A DNA stretch of 64,000 nt from Pedobacter sp. (lineage in GTDB: Bacteria; Bacteroidota; Bacteroidia; Sphingobacteriales; Sphingobacteriaceae). A program made the translations under genes and the position numbers. The stretch lies in NCBI RefSeq assembly GCF_031119335.1, contig NZ_JAVHXT010000001.1:1-64000 (forward strand), given 5' to 3'. The notes beneath the pieces are model-generated. The model did no database searches and was not told where the DNA came from. It saw nothing but the letters and a program-made list of their open reading frames with translations. Below are positions 15,844-24,914 of this stretch, in pieces (the first letter of the stretch is position 1; every line of letters begins with the position of its first letter).

Positions 15844-18800
15844 ATGACCAACCTTATCCATGCCAAATCAAACAAATGGACTGTCCTTTTAGTCGCAATT
15901 TTGATGCTCGGCAATTTTCAAGCGATTAGCGCAAAATTACCTATTGCTAAAAATCAAGATGTTATAAAATCTGCTAAAAAAATAAACGAAACCACAGTAG
16001 AGCTTATATATGCTGATGGAAAGAAGATGCTCGTTGATTTCTATGGTGAAAATATCTTCAGATTATTTCAAGATAACGCTGGTGGCGAAATGAGAGCTCC
16101 ACAGGCTAAACCCGAAGCACAGATATTGGTAAATAACCCAAGAAAACCTCTAAGTAAATTGGCTATTAGTGATGTTGCAAATCAGATAGTTATTTCTTCG
16201 GGAACTACTACTATACAAATTGATAAACAAAGCCAGTTGTTTAAAGTCATTAACCAAAATACTAAGGCAACGGTATTGGAGTTCGCAAAGCCTGTCTTGT
16301 TCGAAAAAGATAAGGTGAGCTTGACGTTAAAAGAAAACACCAACGAATACTTCTACGGCGGTGGTGTACAAAATGGCCGATTTTCGCATAAAGGGAAAAG
16401 CATTGCTATAGAAAACCAAAATAGCTGGACGGACGGCGGAGTAGCTTCTCCAACACCATTTTATTGGTCTACCGCTGGCTACGGGATGATGTGGTATACC
16501 TTCAAAAAAGGTAGATACGATTTCGGTGCAAAAGATAAAGGGGAAGTGAAATTATATCACGAAGCAGATTATCTAGATGTGTTTTTTATGGTCGGCGATG
16601 GTGCTGTTCCTCTGCTGAATAGTTTTTATCAATTAACTGGAAATCCTGTATTAATGCCAAAATTTGGCTTTTACCAAGGACATTTGAATGCTTACAACAG
16701 AGATTATTGGGCTATAGACGAGAAAGGGATTTTATTTGAAGACGGTAAACGTTACAAAGAAAGTCAAAAAGATAACGGTGGAATTAAAGAAACGTTAAAC
16801 GGAGAAAAAAACAATTATCAGTTTTCGGCAAGAGGAGTAATAGACCGCTATAAAAAACACGACATGCCTTTGGGCTGGATATTGCCAAACGATGGTTACG
16901 GAGCTGGTTATGGCCAAACATCAACCTTGGATAGCAATATGGCTAATTTAAAGAACTTCGGCGATTACGCTCGTAAAAATGGCGTAGAAATTGGTTTATG
17001 GACACAATCAGATTTACATCCAAAAGCTGGAATTTCTCCTTTGCTACAACGTGATATTGTTAAAGAAGTAAAAGACGCGGGTGTTCGTGTTTTAAAAACG
17101 GATGTGGCTTGGGTTGGCGCAGGTTATTCATTTGGTTTAAATGGCGTAGCCGATGTTGGGCAGATTATGCCAAAATATGGTAATGATGCTCGTCCGTTTA
17201 TTATTTCGTTAGATGGTTGGGCAGGAACGCAGCGTTACGCAGGTATCTGGTCGGGCGACCAAACCGGTGGACAATGGGAGTACATTCGTTTCCATATTCC
17301 AACTTATTTAGGCTCCGGTTTATCGGGGCAGCCGAATATTTCATCAGATATGGACGGCATTTTTGGAGGTAAGAACGTTGCTGTAAATGTGCGTGATTTT
17401 CAATGGAAAACATTTACACCAATGCAGTTGAATATGGATGGTTGGGGAAGTAACGAAAAATATCCTCACGCATTGGGCGAACCTGCAGCATCTATTAATC
17501 GCAACTATTTGAAATTAAAATCGGAGTTGATGCCTTATGCTTACAGCATCGCAAATGAAGCTGTAACTGGCTTGCCAATGATTAGGGCAATGTTCCTGGA
17601 ATATCCAAATGCTTATACCAACGGAACAGCTACGCAATATCAGTTTTTGTACGGGCCAAGTCTTTTAGTGGCGCCAATTTATCAGGCAACAAAAATAGAT
17701 GAAAAGGGTAACGATATCCGTAATGGTATTTATTTGCCAGAGGGTACTTGGATAGATTATTTCACGGGAGAGAAATATGAAGGAAATCGTATCATCAATA
17801 ACTTTGAAACACCGATTTGGAAATTGCCAGTGTTTGTGAAAGCAGGTGCTATTATTCCGTTAAGCAATCCATCAAACAATCCGAAAGAAATCAATAAAAA
17901 ACTGCGTATTTTAGAGTTTTATCCGGCAGGTAAAACAAGCTTTACTTTATATGATGATGATGGTACAACTGAAGCTTATAAAGGCAAAAAAGGAACTCAT
18001 ACTTTAATTGAAAGTAAGTTAGACAAGCAAGTAGCAGTTTTAGCCATTAAGCCAACCAAAGGTAGTTTCGAAGGTTTTGAGAAGATGCAATCTACAGAGT
18101 TGAAGATAAACGCCACCGCTAAACCGAAAAGCATCACTGTTAAAATAGGAACTAAAACGGTTGCGCTGAAAGAAGTGACATCTTACAATGCTTGGCTAAA
18201 AACCAGCAATGCTTATTTTTATGATGCAGCACCAAACCTAAATAAACACAGCACTAAGGGTAGTGACTTTGAAAACGTAGCGATCACTAAAAGCCCGCAG
18301 GTTTTGGTAAAACTTGATGCTGTTGATGTAACAAAAACTGATGTTACAGTTACGGTAAACGGTTATATTTACAATCCAGTTAATCGTTATTTAGCTTCAA
18401 GCGGTAAATTATCTGCTCCATTAGCAAAGGTTAATATCGAAAATGCAACAGCTTACACCTTAAAACCGACTTGGGATAAAAAGGCAAATGCCGATTATTA
18501 CGAGATTAAGTTCGATGGTATGCTTTATTCTACCATTAAGGAAAGCGAATTGCTATTTGAAGGCTTAAAGCCAGAAACAGATTATCAATTTCAAATTAGA
18601 GCAGTAAATAAAGATGGTAAATCGGAATGGTCGACCTTTGCTGCTACCACTAAAAACGACCCATTAGAATTTGCAATTAAAGGTATTGTGGCTGAAACAT
18701 CTGCTCCTAACCAAGGTGGTGAAGGTATCAACAAACTCTTCAATTTTGATGAAAGTGATATGTGGCATACCAAATGGGGCACTAAAGCAGTTCCGTTTGA

Positions 18801-19683
18801 TATGTTGATTGATTTGAAGACCGTAAATCAGTTAGAGAAAATTCAATATTTGCCACGTCAGGGTGGGGGGAATGGCAATATACTAGAAGGAACCATTGCT
18901 TACAGCAGCGATAAGCTGAACTGGTCGAAAGCTAAACCTTTTACATGGGCTAGAAACGATAAACCAAAAAATATTGCTTTTGCAGAAAAACCATCGGTTC
19001 GCTACATCAAAATTGTGGTAACAAAAGCTACTGGCGATTTCGGTTCGGGCAGGGAATTGTATGTTTTCAAAGTAGAAGGCACAGAAAGCTATTTGCAAGG
19101 CGATATCAATAATGATAAAGTGTTGGATAGAAATGACCTTACTTCGTACATGAACTATACAGGTTTGCGCAAAGGCGATGGGGATTTTGAAGGTTATATC
19201 AGCAATGGGGATATCAATAAAAACGGATTGATTGACGCTTATGATATTTCGGTAGTCGCTACACAAATTGAAGGAAAAGCTAAAATCAACAAAGAAGAAA
19301 AAATTGCAGGAAAGCTGGTTTTAAGTGCGAATAAACAAAGCTATAATAAAGGCGAAACTATTGAGATACAAGTTAAAGGAGATGGCTTATCAGCAGTTAA
19401 TGCTTTGAGCTTTGCTTTGCCTTACGATGCGGAGGATTATGAATTTGTAAATATACAAGCTGCAAATGTGGGTAAGATGGAGAACTTAACTTACGATAGA
19501 TTGCATACGGATAGGAGTAAAGTGCTTTATCCAACGTTTGTGAATGTAGGCAATCAAGCAACGTTGAGTGGTTCGCAAATACTATTTACGATAAAGCTAA
19601 AAGCAAAACGCAATGTGAAGTTCGGATTGAAAGCTAACGAAGGTTTGTTGGTAGATAAGGCTTTGAACGTAGTACAATTTTAA
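15844..19683 (+). CDS. Secreted multidomain glycoside hydrolase family 31 enzyme with dockerin- and cohesin-like C-terminus
   Basis: A 1279-residue alpha-glycosidase (alpha-xylosidase/alpha-glucosidase type). It has a signal peptide (about 1-30, ends ISA), an N-terminal GH31 beta-sandwich (to about 260), and a catalytic barrel (about 265-600) with nucleophile Asp420 in KTDVAWVG and acid/base Asp472 in WSGDQTGG. C-terminal barrel-end and DUF5110-like strands (to about 850) follow, then FN3 (about 862-935) and an F5/8 type C module (about 939-1080). A dockerin-like pair of calcium loops comes next (GDINNDKVLDRND near 1086 and GDINKNGLIDAYD near 1122), then a cohesin-like beta-sandwich (about 1155-1279). 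No SusCD neighbours. A strong terminator follows. Confidence 0.92.
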   Translation: MTNLIHAKSNKWTVLLVAILMLGNFQAISAKLPIAKNQDVIKSAKKINETTVELIYADGKKMLVDFYGENIFRLFQDNAGGEMRAPQAKPEAQILVNNPRKPLSKLAISDVANQIVISSGTTTIQIDKQSQLFKVINQNTKATVLEFAKPVLFEKDKVSLTLKENTNEYFYGGGVQNGRFSHKGKSIAIENQNSWTDGGVASPTPFYWSTAGYGMMWYTFKKGRYDFGAKDKGEVKLYHEADYLDVFFMVGDGAVPLLNSFYQLTGNPVLMPKFGFYQGHLNAYNRDYWAIDEKGILFEDGKRYKESQKDNGGIKETLNGEKNNYQFSARGVIDRYKKHDMPLGWILPNDGYGAGYGQTSTLDSNMANLKNFGDYARKNGVEIGLWTQSDLHPKAGISPLLQRDIVKEVKDAGVRVLKTDVAWVGAGYSFGLNGVADVGQIMPKYGNDARPFIISLDGWAGTQRYAGIWSGDQTGGQWEYIRFHIPTYLGSGLSGQPNISSDMDGIFGGKNVAVNVRDFQWKTFTPMQLNMDGWGSNEKYPHALGEPAASINRNYLKLKSELMPYAYSIANEAVTGLPMIRAMFLEYPNAYTNGTATQYQFLYGPSLLVAPIYQATKIDEKGNDIRNGIYLPEGTWIDYFTGEKYEGNRIINNFETPIWKLPVFVKAGAIIPLSNPSNNPKEINKKLRILEFYPAGKTSFTLYDDDGTTEAYKGKKGTHTLIESKLDKQVAVLAIKPTKGSFEGFEKMQSTELKINATAKPKSITVKIGTKTVALKEVTSYNAWLKTSNAYFYDAAPNLNKHSTKGSDFENVAITKSPQVLVKLDAVDVTKTDVTVTVNGYIYNPVNRYLASSGKLSAPLAKVNIENATAYTLKPTWDKKANADYYEIKFDGMLYSTIKESELLFEGLKPETDYQFQIRAVNKDGKSEWSTFAATTKNDPLEFAIKGIVAETSAPNQGGEGINKLFNFDESDMWHTKWGTKAVPFDMLIDLKTVNQLEKIQYLPRQGGGNGNILEGTIAYSSDKLNWSKAKPFTWARNDKPKNIAFAEKPSVRYIKIVVTKATGDFGSGRELYVFKVEGTESYLQGDINNDKVLDRNDLTSYMNYTGLRKGDGDFEGYISNGDINKNGLIDAYDISVVATQIEGKAKINKEEKIAGKLVLSANKQSYNKGETIEIQVKGDGLSAVNALSFALPYDAEDYEFVNIQAANVGKMENLTYDRLHTDRSKVLYPTFVNVGNQATLSGSQILFTIKLKAKRNVKFGLKANEGLLVDKALNVVQF

Positions 19684-19707
19684 AATTTTAGGTTTGAATA
19701 TAGATTG

Positions 19708-19741
19708 CCCTTGTGTTTGGATAAGCACAAGGGTTTTTTTT
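19708..19741 (+). terminator. Terminator of the GH31 gene
   Basis: 8-bp stem CCCTTGTG/CACAAGGG (19708-19715 with 19726-19733), 10-base loop, then eight T. Confidence 0.85.
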
Positions 19742-19756
19742 ATAACATCCTTTAGT

Positions 19757-19781
19757 ACCTCGCAATTGCGATGACGACAAG
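19757..19781. repeat. Fragment of the GTCATTGCGA-type dispersed repeat
   Basis: GTACCTCGCAATTGCGATGACGAC is a rearranged half-copy of the arm of the repeat at 24751-24835. It lies in the short gap between the GH31 terminator and the ABC-F gene. Confidence 0.5.
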
Positions 19782-19786
19782 AGGCA

Positions 19787-21694
19787 TTACCCTTCTAGCT
19801 CCATAATCTCGGCAGCCAATTCTTCCCAAGTATTTTGAGCTGCATCTAACAAAGCTTTCTCAGACAAATATTTCTTATTAGCCTCATCCAGCTTTTGCTG
19901 ATTGCTAAAAACTTCTTCTTTTGCTAGCTCAGCTTCGCAATTTTTAACACTCTGCTCAAACACCGCAATCTCATCTTCTGTACGCTTTAATTTTTCGTTC
20001 AGTTTTTTTAATTGTTGCTGTACGTTTGCGGTAACAGGCTCTTTAACCACAGGTTTCTTTTCCTCTGGTTTCACCGGAATTGCTTTTGGAACAGGTTTAA
20101 TTCTTTTCGAATCCCATTCTTCAAACTCAGCGTAAGTTCCAGGATACTCCTTAATTTTATCTTCTTCGATGAACCAAATCTTGTTCGCCACATTATCTAG
20201 GAAATACCTATCGTGGGAAACAGAAATAAACGTTCCTTCGTATTGTTGTAAAGCCTGTATTAAAATATTCACCGATTGGATATCCAAGTGGTTGGTAGGC
20301 TCATCCAGAATTAAGAAATTACTGTCTGTAGTTAACGATTTTGCCAGTGCCACCCTCGACTTCTCACCTCCAGATAATACCTTTATTTTCTTGAAAACAT
20401 CATCGCCGGTAAATAAGAAACAGCCCAAAATACCACGTAATTCGGTATCCGTATGTTTAGGTGCAAAAGCTTGTAGTTCCTCTAAAATAGCATTGTCTAA
20501 GTGCAGTGACTCCAACTGGTGCTGCGCAAAGAAAGTGGTCGTTACATTATGGCCAATTTCGCACTTGCCCTCAAATTTCTCGGTGCCAGCAATGATACGC
20601 AGTAAAGTAGATTTACCTTTACCATTGGCGCCAATCAAAGCAATTTTGTCACCTTTTTCAATTACAGCTTCGGCATTTTTTAAAATCTCGATGTTCGGGT
20701 AGCTCTTAGAAATGTTTTCCAAACGCACTACGTGTCGACCAGATGGTTTCGAGAATTTAAAAGCAAAATTTACCGTAGGATTGTCGTCATCAACATCATC
20801 CACACGCTCCATTCTATCTAAAGCTTTCATACGAGATTGTGCCATTTTAGCCTTACTCGCTTTTGCCTTGAAACGTTCAATTAAACGCTCTTCCTGCTTA
20901 ATTTTCGCTTGCTGGTTTTTAAACTCACCGCGTTGTATCTCAGATCTCAATTCTTTTTCTTCCAGATAGAAAGTATAATTTCCAGCGTAAGAAGTTAGTT
21001 TTCCTTTACGGCTCTCTACCGTTCTGTTAATGATTTTGTCTAAGAAATACCTATCATGAGAAACAATCACAATAGCGCCTTCAAAACTGGCTAAATAGGT
21101 CTCTAGCCACTTAATAGACGGCAAATCCATGTGGTTGGTAGGCTCATCTAGTAGCAAAATATCGGGGTCTTGCAAAAGAATTTTTGCTAACATTACCCTC
21201 ATTCGCCAACCGCCAGAAAAGGTGTTTAAAGGTCTTTTTTGGTCTTCAGAACTAAAACCTAAACCAGCCAGAATTTCGTTAGCACGGTACTCAATGTTAT
21301 AGCCATCCAAAGCCTCAAATTGCTCTTGCTTTTGGGCTAACTTGTTTAAAACATCTTCACTATAATCAGTTTCTATAACCTTTAAAAGTTCCTCAATTTC
21401 TTCGTGTAGCTTGTTTTGGCGGTCAAAAGCTTCCATTGCTACCTGCAAAATCGGGTTGTGGCTATCGTACGAAAGCAAATCTTGGTTCAAATAACCAATA
21501 CGTAAATCTTTGGCCATCGAAATACTGCCCGATGAAGGTGCGTATTCGCCAACAATTATTTTCAGCAAGGTCGACTTTCCAGTTCCGTTCGCACCAATCA
21601 ATCCAGCTCTGTCGCCCGGCTTAATATGCCAATCGGCTTCGTCGTATAAGGCCCTAGAGCCAATTAAAAAACTAAGGTTATTAATAGAAATCAT
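19787..21694 (-). CDS. ABC-F family ATPase (ribosome-associated type)
   Basis: A 635-residue soluble protein with two ABC domains and no membrane segments. The first has Walker A GANGTGKSTLL, signature FSGGWRMRVMLA and Walker B ILLLDEPTNHMDL. A charged linker follows (about 240-300: EERLIERFKAKASKAKMAQSRMKALDR). The second has GANGKGKSTLL, LSGGEKSRVALA and FLILDEPTNHLDI. The C-terminal part (about 545-635) is a coiled coil like that of Uup/YheS relatives. Such proteins act on the ribosome, either as translation factors or by protecting it from antibiotics, and which applies cannot be told. A TATCTTTG -7 element 7 bases before the ATG supports the start. Confidence 0.92.
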   Translation of the reverse strand: MISINNLSFLIGSRALYDEADWHIKPGDRAGLIGANGTGKSTLLKIIVGEYAPSSGSISMAKDLRIGYLNQDLLSYDSHNPILQVAMEAFDRQNKLHEEIEELLKVIETDYSEDVLNKLAQKQEQFEALDGYNIEYRANEILAGLGFSSEDQKRPLNTFSGGWRMRVMLAKILLQDPDILLLDEPTNHMDLPSIKWLETYLASFEGAIVIVSHDRYFLDKIINRTVESRKGKLTSYAGNYTFYLEEKELRSEIQRGEFKNQQAKIKQEERLIERFKAKASKAKMAQSRMKALDRMERVDDVDDDNPTVNFAFKFSKPSGRHVVRLENISKSYPNIEILKNAEAVIEKGDKIALIGANGKGKSTLLRIIAGTEKFEGKCEIGHNVTTTFFAQHQLESLHLDNAILEELQAFAPKHTDTELRGILGCFLFTGDDVFKKIKVLSGGEKSRVALAKSLTTDSNFLILDEPTNHLDIQSVNILIQALQQYEGTFISVSHDRYFLDNVANKIWFIEEDKIKEYPGTYAEFEEWDSKRIKPVPKAIPVKPEEKKPVVKEPVTANVQQQLKKLNEKLKRTEDEIAVFEQSVKNCEAELAKEEVFSNQQKLDEANKKYLSEKALLDAAQNTWEELAAEIMELEG

Positions 21695-21701
21695 TGTGGC
21701 G

Positions 21702-21709
21702 CAAAGATA
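21702..21709 (-). promoter_or_regulatory. -7 promoter element of the ABC-F gene
   Basis: TATCTTTG on the minus strand, 7 bases upstream of the ATG at 21694. Confidence 0.6.
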
Positions 21710-22010
21710 GCAATAGATTTACGATATACGATTTTAGATTAGGTAATTGCCTAATATTTAGAAAAGCATTGACTGTAGTTCTGTTAAATATCAGTCCCGC
21801 TTTTAGATTCTAATCTTTTTGTTGGATACTGTTATTCTTGTCGAAGTATTTTAAAAGGAAAACATGCTTCTATAGGTATGACAAGTTAATTATCGGAAAG
21901 TATAACCACTGTCATCAGGTTTAGTCAACAAAATGCTGCGCTAAAATTAAACTATGTCGGTTTTGCTCCTTGTTTGTAAGTGCTGTGCGTAGGTTTAAGT
22001 TAGATAAACC

Positions 22011-22107
22011 CAATAGTAGCGGCAGCCCCGAGAGAGCGTGGGGAGAGTTTTTGAGAGCGTTTGCAAACGAGGGACTACAGCGGATAGTGGGGCAACAGCA
22101 GCGATGA
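22011..22107. repeat. GC-rich repeat-like block
   Basis: AGTAGCGGCAGCCCCGAG at the left and GGGACTACAGCGGATAGT at the right are partly inverted around a purine-rich centre. GC content is clearly above the flanks. It resembles dispersed intergenic elements of Sphingobacteriaceae as I recall them; copy number cannot be checked here. Confidence 0.4.
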
Positions 22108-22220
22108 AACTCATTAGAACATTTTCAAAAAACAACACTAAATGTGCTTTTTACACGCCGAGGTTTTTCAACTTTACAATCTTCCAACAATAAAACAATC
22201 TAGCAATTCAACAATTCATT

Positions 22221-22228
22221 TATCTTTG
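22221..22228 (+). promoter_or_regulatory. -7 promoter element of the M16 peptidase pair
   Basis: TATCTTTG, 6 bases before the ATG at 22235. It shows that the real start is 22235 and not the longer upstream frame. Confidence 0.65.
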
Positions 22229-22234
22229 CCGACT

Positions 22235-23473
22235 ATGGTAAATTTCAATCGCTTTACACTGGCCAACGGGTTAAAAGTTTTGGTTCACGAAGACAAGACT
22301 ACGCCAATGGCTGTTTTAAATATACTTTATGATGTTGGTGCAAGGGACGAAGAGGAGGGAAGAACGGGTTTTGCGCATTTATTTGAGCATTTAATGTTCG
22401 GAGGTTCTATTAATATTCCAAGTTATGATGAGCCTCTGCAACGAGTAGGTGGAGAAAACAATGCCTTTACTAGCAACGATATCACTAATTATTACATCAC
22501 TTTGCCTGCAGCAAATATTGAAACTGCTTTTTGGTTAGAAAGTGATAGGATGTTAAGCTTGGCTTTCTCTGAAAAGAGTTTGGAAACGCAACGTAATGTG
22601 GTTTGCGAAGAGTTTAAGCAACGTTATTTAAACCAACCTTATGGCGATGTTTGGTTAAAGTTACGTCCGTTGGCTTACGAGAAACATCCTTACCGTTGGG
22701 CAACTATTGGGCAAGATTTAGCACAGATAGAAAATGCAAAAATGGAAGATGTGAAAGCGTTTTTCAAGAAACATTACAATCCGCAGAATGCCATTTTAGT
22801 GGTTGGAGGAAATGTAGATACGGAAGAAGTAAAAGCCTTGGCAGAGAAATGGTTTGAGCCAATTCCATCGGGAGAAAAATACCTGAGAGATTTACCAAAA
22901 GAACCGGTGCAAGCAACAGCAAGAACTTTAACAGTAAACGCCGATGTGCCTCTAAACGCAATTTATGTTACGTTTAAAATGCCTGCCAGATTGGATCACA
23001 ATTACCAAGTTTTCGATTTAATGTCTGATATTTTATCTCAAGGACAGTCTTCGCGTTTGTTCAATAGCTTGTTGAAAGAGCAGCAATTGTTTAGTGAAAT
23101 TAACGCTTATATCACTAGCAGTTTAGACGAAGGTTTATTTATTGTAGACGGTAAATTGGTAGAAGGCGTTACGATGGAGCAAGCAGAAAATGCCATTTGG
23201 GCTGAGCTTCAAAAGATTGCTTCTACGCCAGTTAGCGAAGACGAATTGACGAAAGTGAAGAACAAATCGGAATCGATTATGGTGTTTTCTGAAATGAACT
23301 TGCTGGACAAAGCCATGAATTTAGCTTATTATGAGCTACTTGGTGATGCTGATTTGTTGAATGTAGAAATTAACAAGTACTTGAGCATTAAGCCAGAGCA
23401 AATTCAACAAGTGGCGCAAGAAACGTTTAAGAAAGAAAAATCATCAACCTTATATTATTTAGCTAATGCTTAA
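22235..23473 (+). CDS. M16 zinc metallopeptidase, catalytic subunit
   Basis: A 412-residue protease of the pitrilysin/processing-peptidase family. The inverted zinc motif HxxEH is present as HLFEH (His48, Glu51, His52), with a downstream Glu in the CEEFKQRYLN region (about residue 128) fitting the third ligand. Both M16 halves are visible (N-terminal about 10-180, C-terminal about 185-400). No signal peptide with the start chosen after the -7 element. Its last 8 bases overlap the next gene, so the two are translationally coupled and probably form a heterodimer. Confidence 0.92.
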   Translation: MVNFNRFTLANGLKVLVHEDKTTPMAVLNILYDVGARDEEEGRTGFAHLFEHLMFGGSINIPSYDEPLQRVGGENNAFTSNDITNYYITLPAANIETAFWLESDRMLSLAFSEKSLETQRNVVCEEFKQRYLNQPYGDVWLKLRPLAYEKHPYRWATIGQDLAQIENAKMEDVKAFFKKHYNPQNAILVVGGNVDTEEVKALAEKWFEPIPSGEKYLRDLPKEPVQATARTLTVNADVPLNAIYVTFKMPARLDHNYQVFDLMSDILSQGQSSRLFNSLLKEQQLFSEINAYITSSLDEGLFIVDGKLVEGVTMEQAENAIWAELQKIASTPVSEDELTKVKNKSESIMVFSEMNLLDKAMNLAYYELLGDADLLNVEINKYLSIKPEQIQQVAQETFKKEKSSTLYYLANA

Positions 23474-24740
23474 CAGAACAATTGCGCCTGCTTTTAGACA
23501 GGTAAATGATATCAATTTTATTAAGCCAACAGCGAATAATTTGGCTAACGGCATACCTGTTTATACCATTAATGCTGGCGAAACAGAATTGGTACGCATT
23601 GAGTTTATTTTTGAAAATGTAAACTGGGATGTGCGCCAACCCTTGCAAGCAGTAGCTGCAAATGGTTTAATTAATAGTGGTACAAAGACTTTAACTGCCA
23701 TGCAAATTGCAGAAAAGGTAGATTATTATGGTGCCTTTTTGCAGACCGAATACGGTGCAGATCATACCACTATTACACTTTATACACTTACTAAACATTT
23801 GCCATCGGTGTTGCCAATTTTATGGTCGGTATTAAATGAAAGTATTTTTCCGCAGCATGAGCTGGATATTTACAAGCAGAACCAAAAGCAGAAACTACAG
23901 GTAAGCTTGCAAAAGAACGATTACCTAGCTCGTAAAACCTTTGCACACGCTATTTTCGGGAATACGGCTTATGGTTCGGATATCAACGCTGCAGATTACG
24001 ACCAGTTACAACAGCAAGATTTGTTGGTTTATTATAAGGCAGCTTTTCAACCAGTTAATTGTACCATCATCGTTGCGGGTAAATTTGTGGCTCAAGATTT
24101 TGATGTGCTAAACAATGTTTTTGGTGGTGCTTGGGAAAATAACGCTGCGGTAGCAAAAAACGATTTTCAGTTTGTAGCAGATGGTGGCAAAGATATTTAT
24201 ATCGAAAAACCAGAAGCCTTACAGTCGGCCATTAGAATGGGTAATTTGAGTATTAATCGTACGCATGAGGATTTTCCGGCATTGCAAATTTTGAACTGTG
24301 TATTTGGAGGATATTTTGGTTCTCGCTTAATGGCGAACATTCGTGAAGACAAAGGTTATACTTACGGCATTGGCTCTGGTATTGCTTCTTTAAAACAAGC
24401 CGGTTACTTCTTTTTAGCTACAGAAGTTGGCGCCGATGTTTGCGGCAGTGCGCTAACAGAAATTGAAAAGGAAATCAACATTCTGAGAACAGATTTGATA
24501 GCTGATGAAGAACTGGATTTAGTTCGTAATTATATGTTAGGCTCGCTTTTGGGTAGCTTAGAGAATGCCTTTTCTCACGCCGATAAATTCAAGAACATTC
24601 ATTTCGCTGGGTTAGGTTATGATTATTACGATAACTACATCCACACGGTGAAAAACATAACAGCCGAGCACCTAAAGGTTATTGCTAACCAGTATTTAGA
24701 TTGGAACGCGATGACTAGGGTAGTGGTTGGGAAGAAGTAG
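23466..24740 (+). CDS. M16 family protein without zinc motif, partner subunit
   Basis: A 424-residue M16-fold protein. In the place of HxxEH it has only a short variant stretch (LQAVAANGLINSGT), so it cannot bind zinc in the usual way. It retains the substrate-groove motif found in non-catalytic halves (GSRLMANIREDKGYTYGIGSG, with the Arg/Tyr pair). By analogy to mitochondrial processing peptidase alpha subunits and bacterial two-subunit M16 enzymes, it likely completes the chamber of the preceding protease. It overlaps the first gene by 8 bases. Substrate unknown. Confidence 0.9.
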   Translation: MLNRTIAPAFRQVNDINFIKPTANNLANGIPVYTINAGETELVRIEFIFENVNWDVRQPLQAVAANGLINSGTKTLTAMQIAEKVDYYGAFLQTEYGADHTTITLYTLTKHLPSVLPILWSVLNESIFPQHELDIYKQNQKQKLQVSLQKNDYLARKTFAHAIFGNTAYGSDINAADYDQLQQQDLLVYYKAAFQPVNCTIIVAGKFVAQDFDVLNNVFGGAWENNAAVAKNDFQFVADGGKDIYIEKPEALQSAIRMGNLSINRTHEDFPALQILNCVFGGYFGSRLMANIREDKGYTYGIGSGIASLKQAGYFFLATEVGADVCGSALTEIEKEINILRTDLIADEELDLVRNYMLGSLLGSLENAFSHADKFKNIHFAGLGYDYYDNYIHTVKNITAEHLKVIANQYLDWNAMTRVVVGKK

Positions 24741-24750
24741 TAAAACTGTC

Positions 24751-24835
24751 GTCATTGCGAGGTACGAAGCAATCTCATAATTATTGTTGTACAATTAATT
24801 TGTCGCTTTAAGATTGCTTCGTGCATCGCAATGAC
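24751..24835. repeat. GTCATTGCGA-type palindromic dispersed repeat
   Basis: Left arm 24751-24775 and right arm 24811-24835 are inverted copies matching at 23 of 25 positions, around a 35-base AT-rich centre. Partial copies occur at 19757-19781 and 46829-46843. It sits just after the M16 operon. Confidence 0.8.
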
Positions 24836-24873
24836 GCATTGAGCTCAAGTTTTTTTAAGGTTTTGGTAATTAT

Positions 24874-24907
24874 AAAAAATCCCATATAAATTTATCTGGG
24901 ATTTTTT
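24874..24907 (-). terminator. Terminator between converging transcripts
   Basis: 11-bp stem AAAAAATCCCA/TGGGATTTTTT (24874-24884 with 24897-24907) and a 12-base loop. It lies 8 bases past the stop of the minus-strand DUF3857 gene and can work on both strands. Confidence 0.85.
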
Positions 24908-24914
24908 ATTCGGT

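Larger units (their letters stand above)
21695..22234. other. Long intergenic stretch with divergent promoters and a GC-rich palindromic region
   Basis: Holds the minus-strand -7 element at 21702-21709, the plus-strand -7 element at 22221-22228, and the GC-rich repeat-like block 22011-22107. I see no credible gene. The upstream extension of the peptidase frame (from 22142) precedes the promoter. Confidence 0.6.

Noticed and set aside
15717..15929. 70-codon frame before the GH31 gene
   Set aside because: It covers the promoter region and overlaps the signal peptide of the GH31 gene in another frame.
20169..20702. 177-codon frame on the plus strand
   Set aside because: Antisense to the second ABC domain of the ABC-F gene. 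The codon pattern and composition fit a shadow.
22142..22234. Upstream extension of the M16 peptidase
   Set aside because: A TATCTTTG -7 element at 22221-22228 shows that transcription begins later. The extension resembles no leader.
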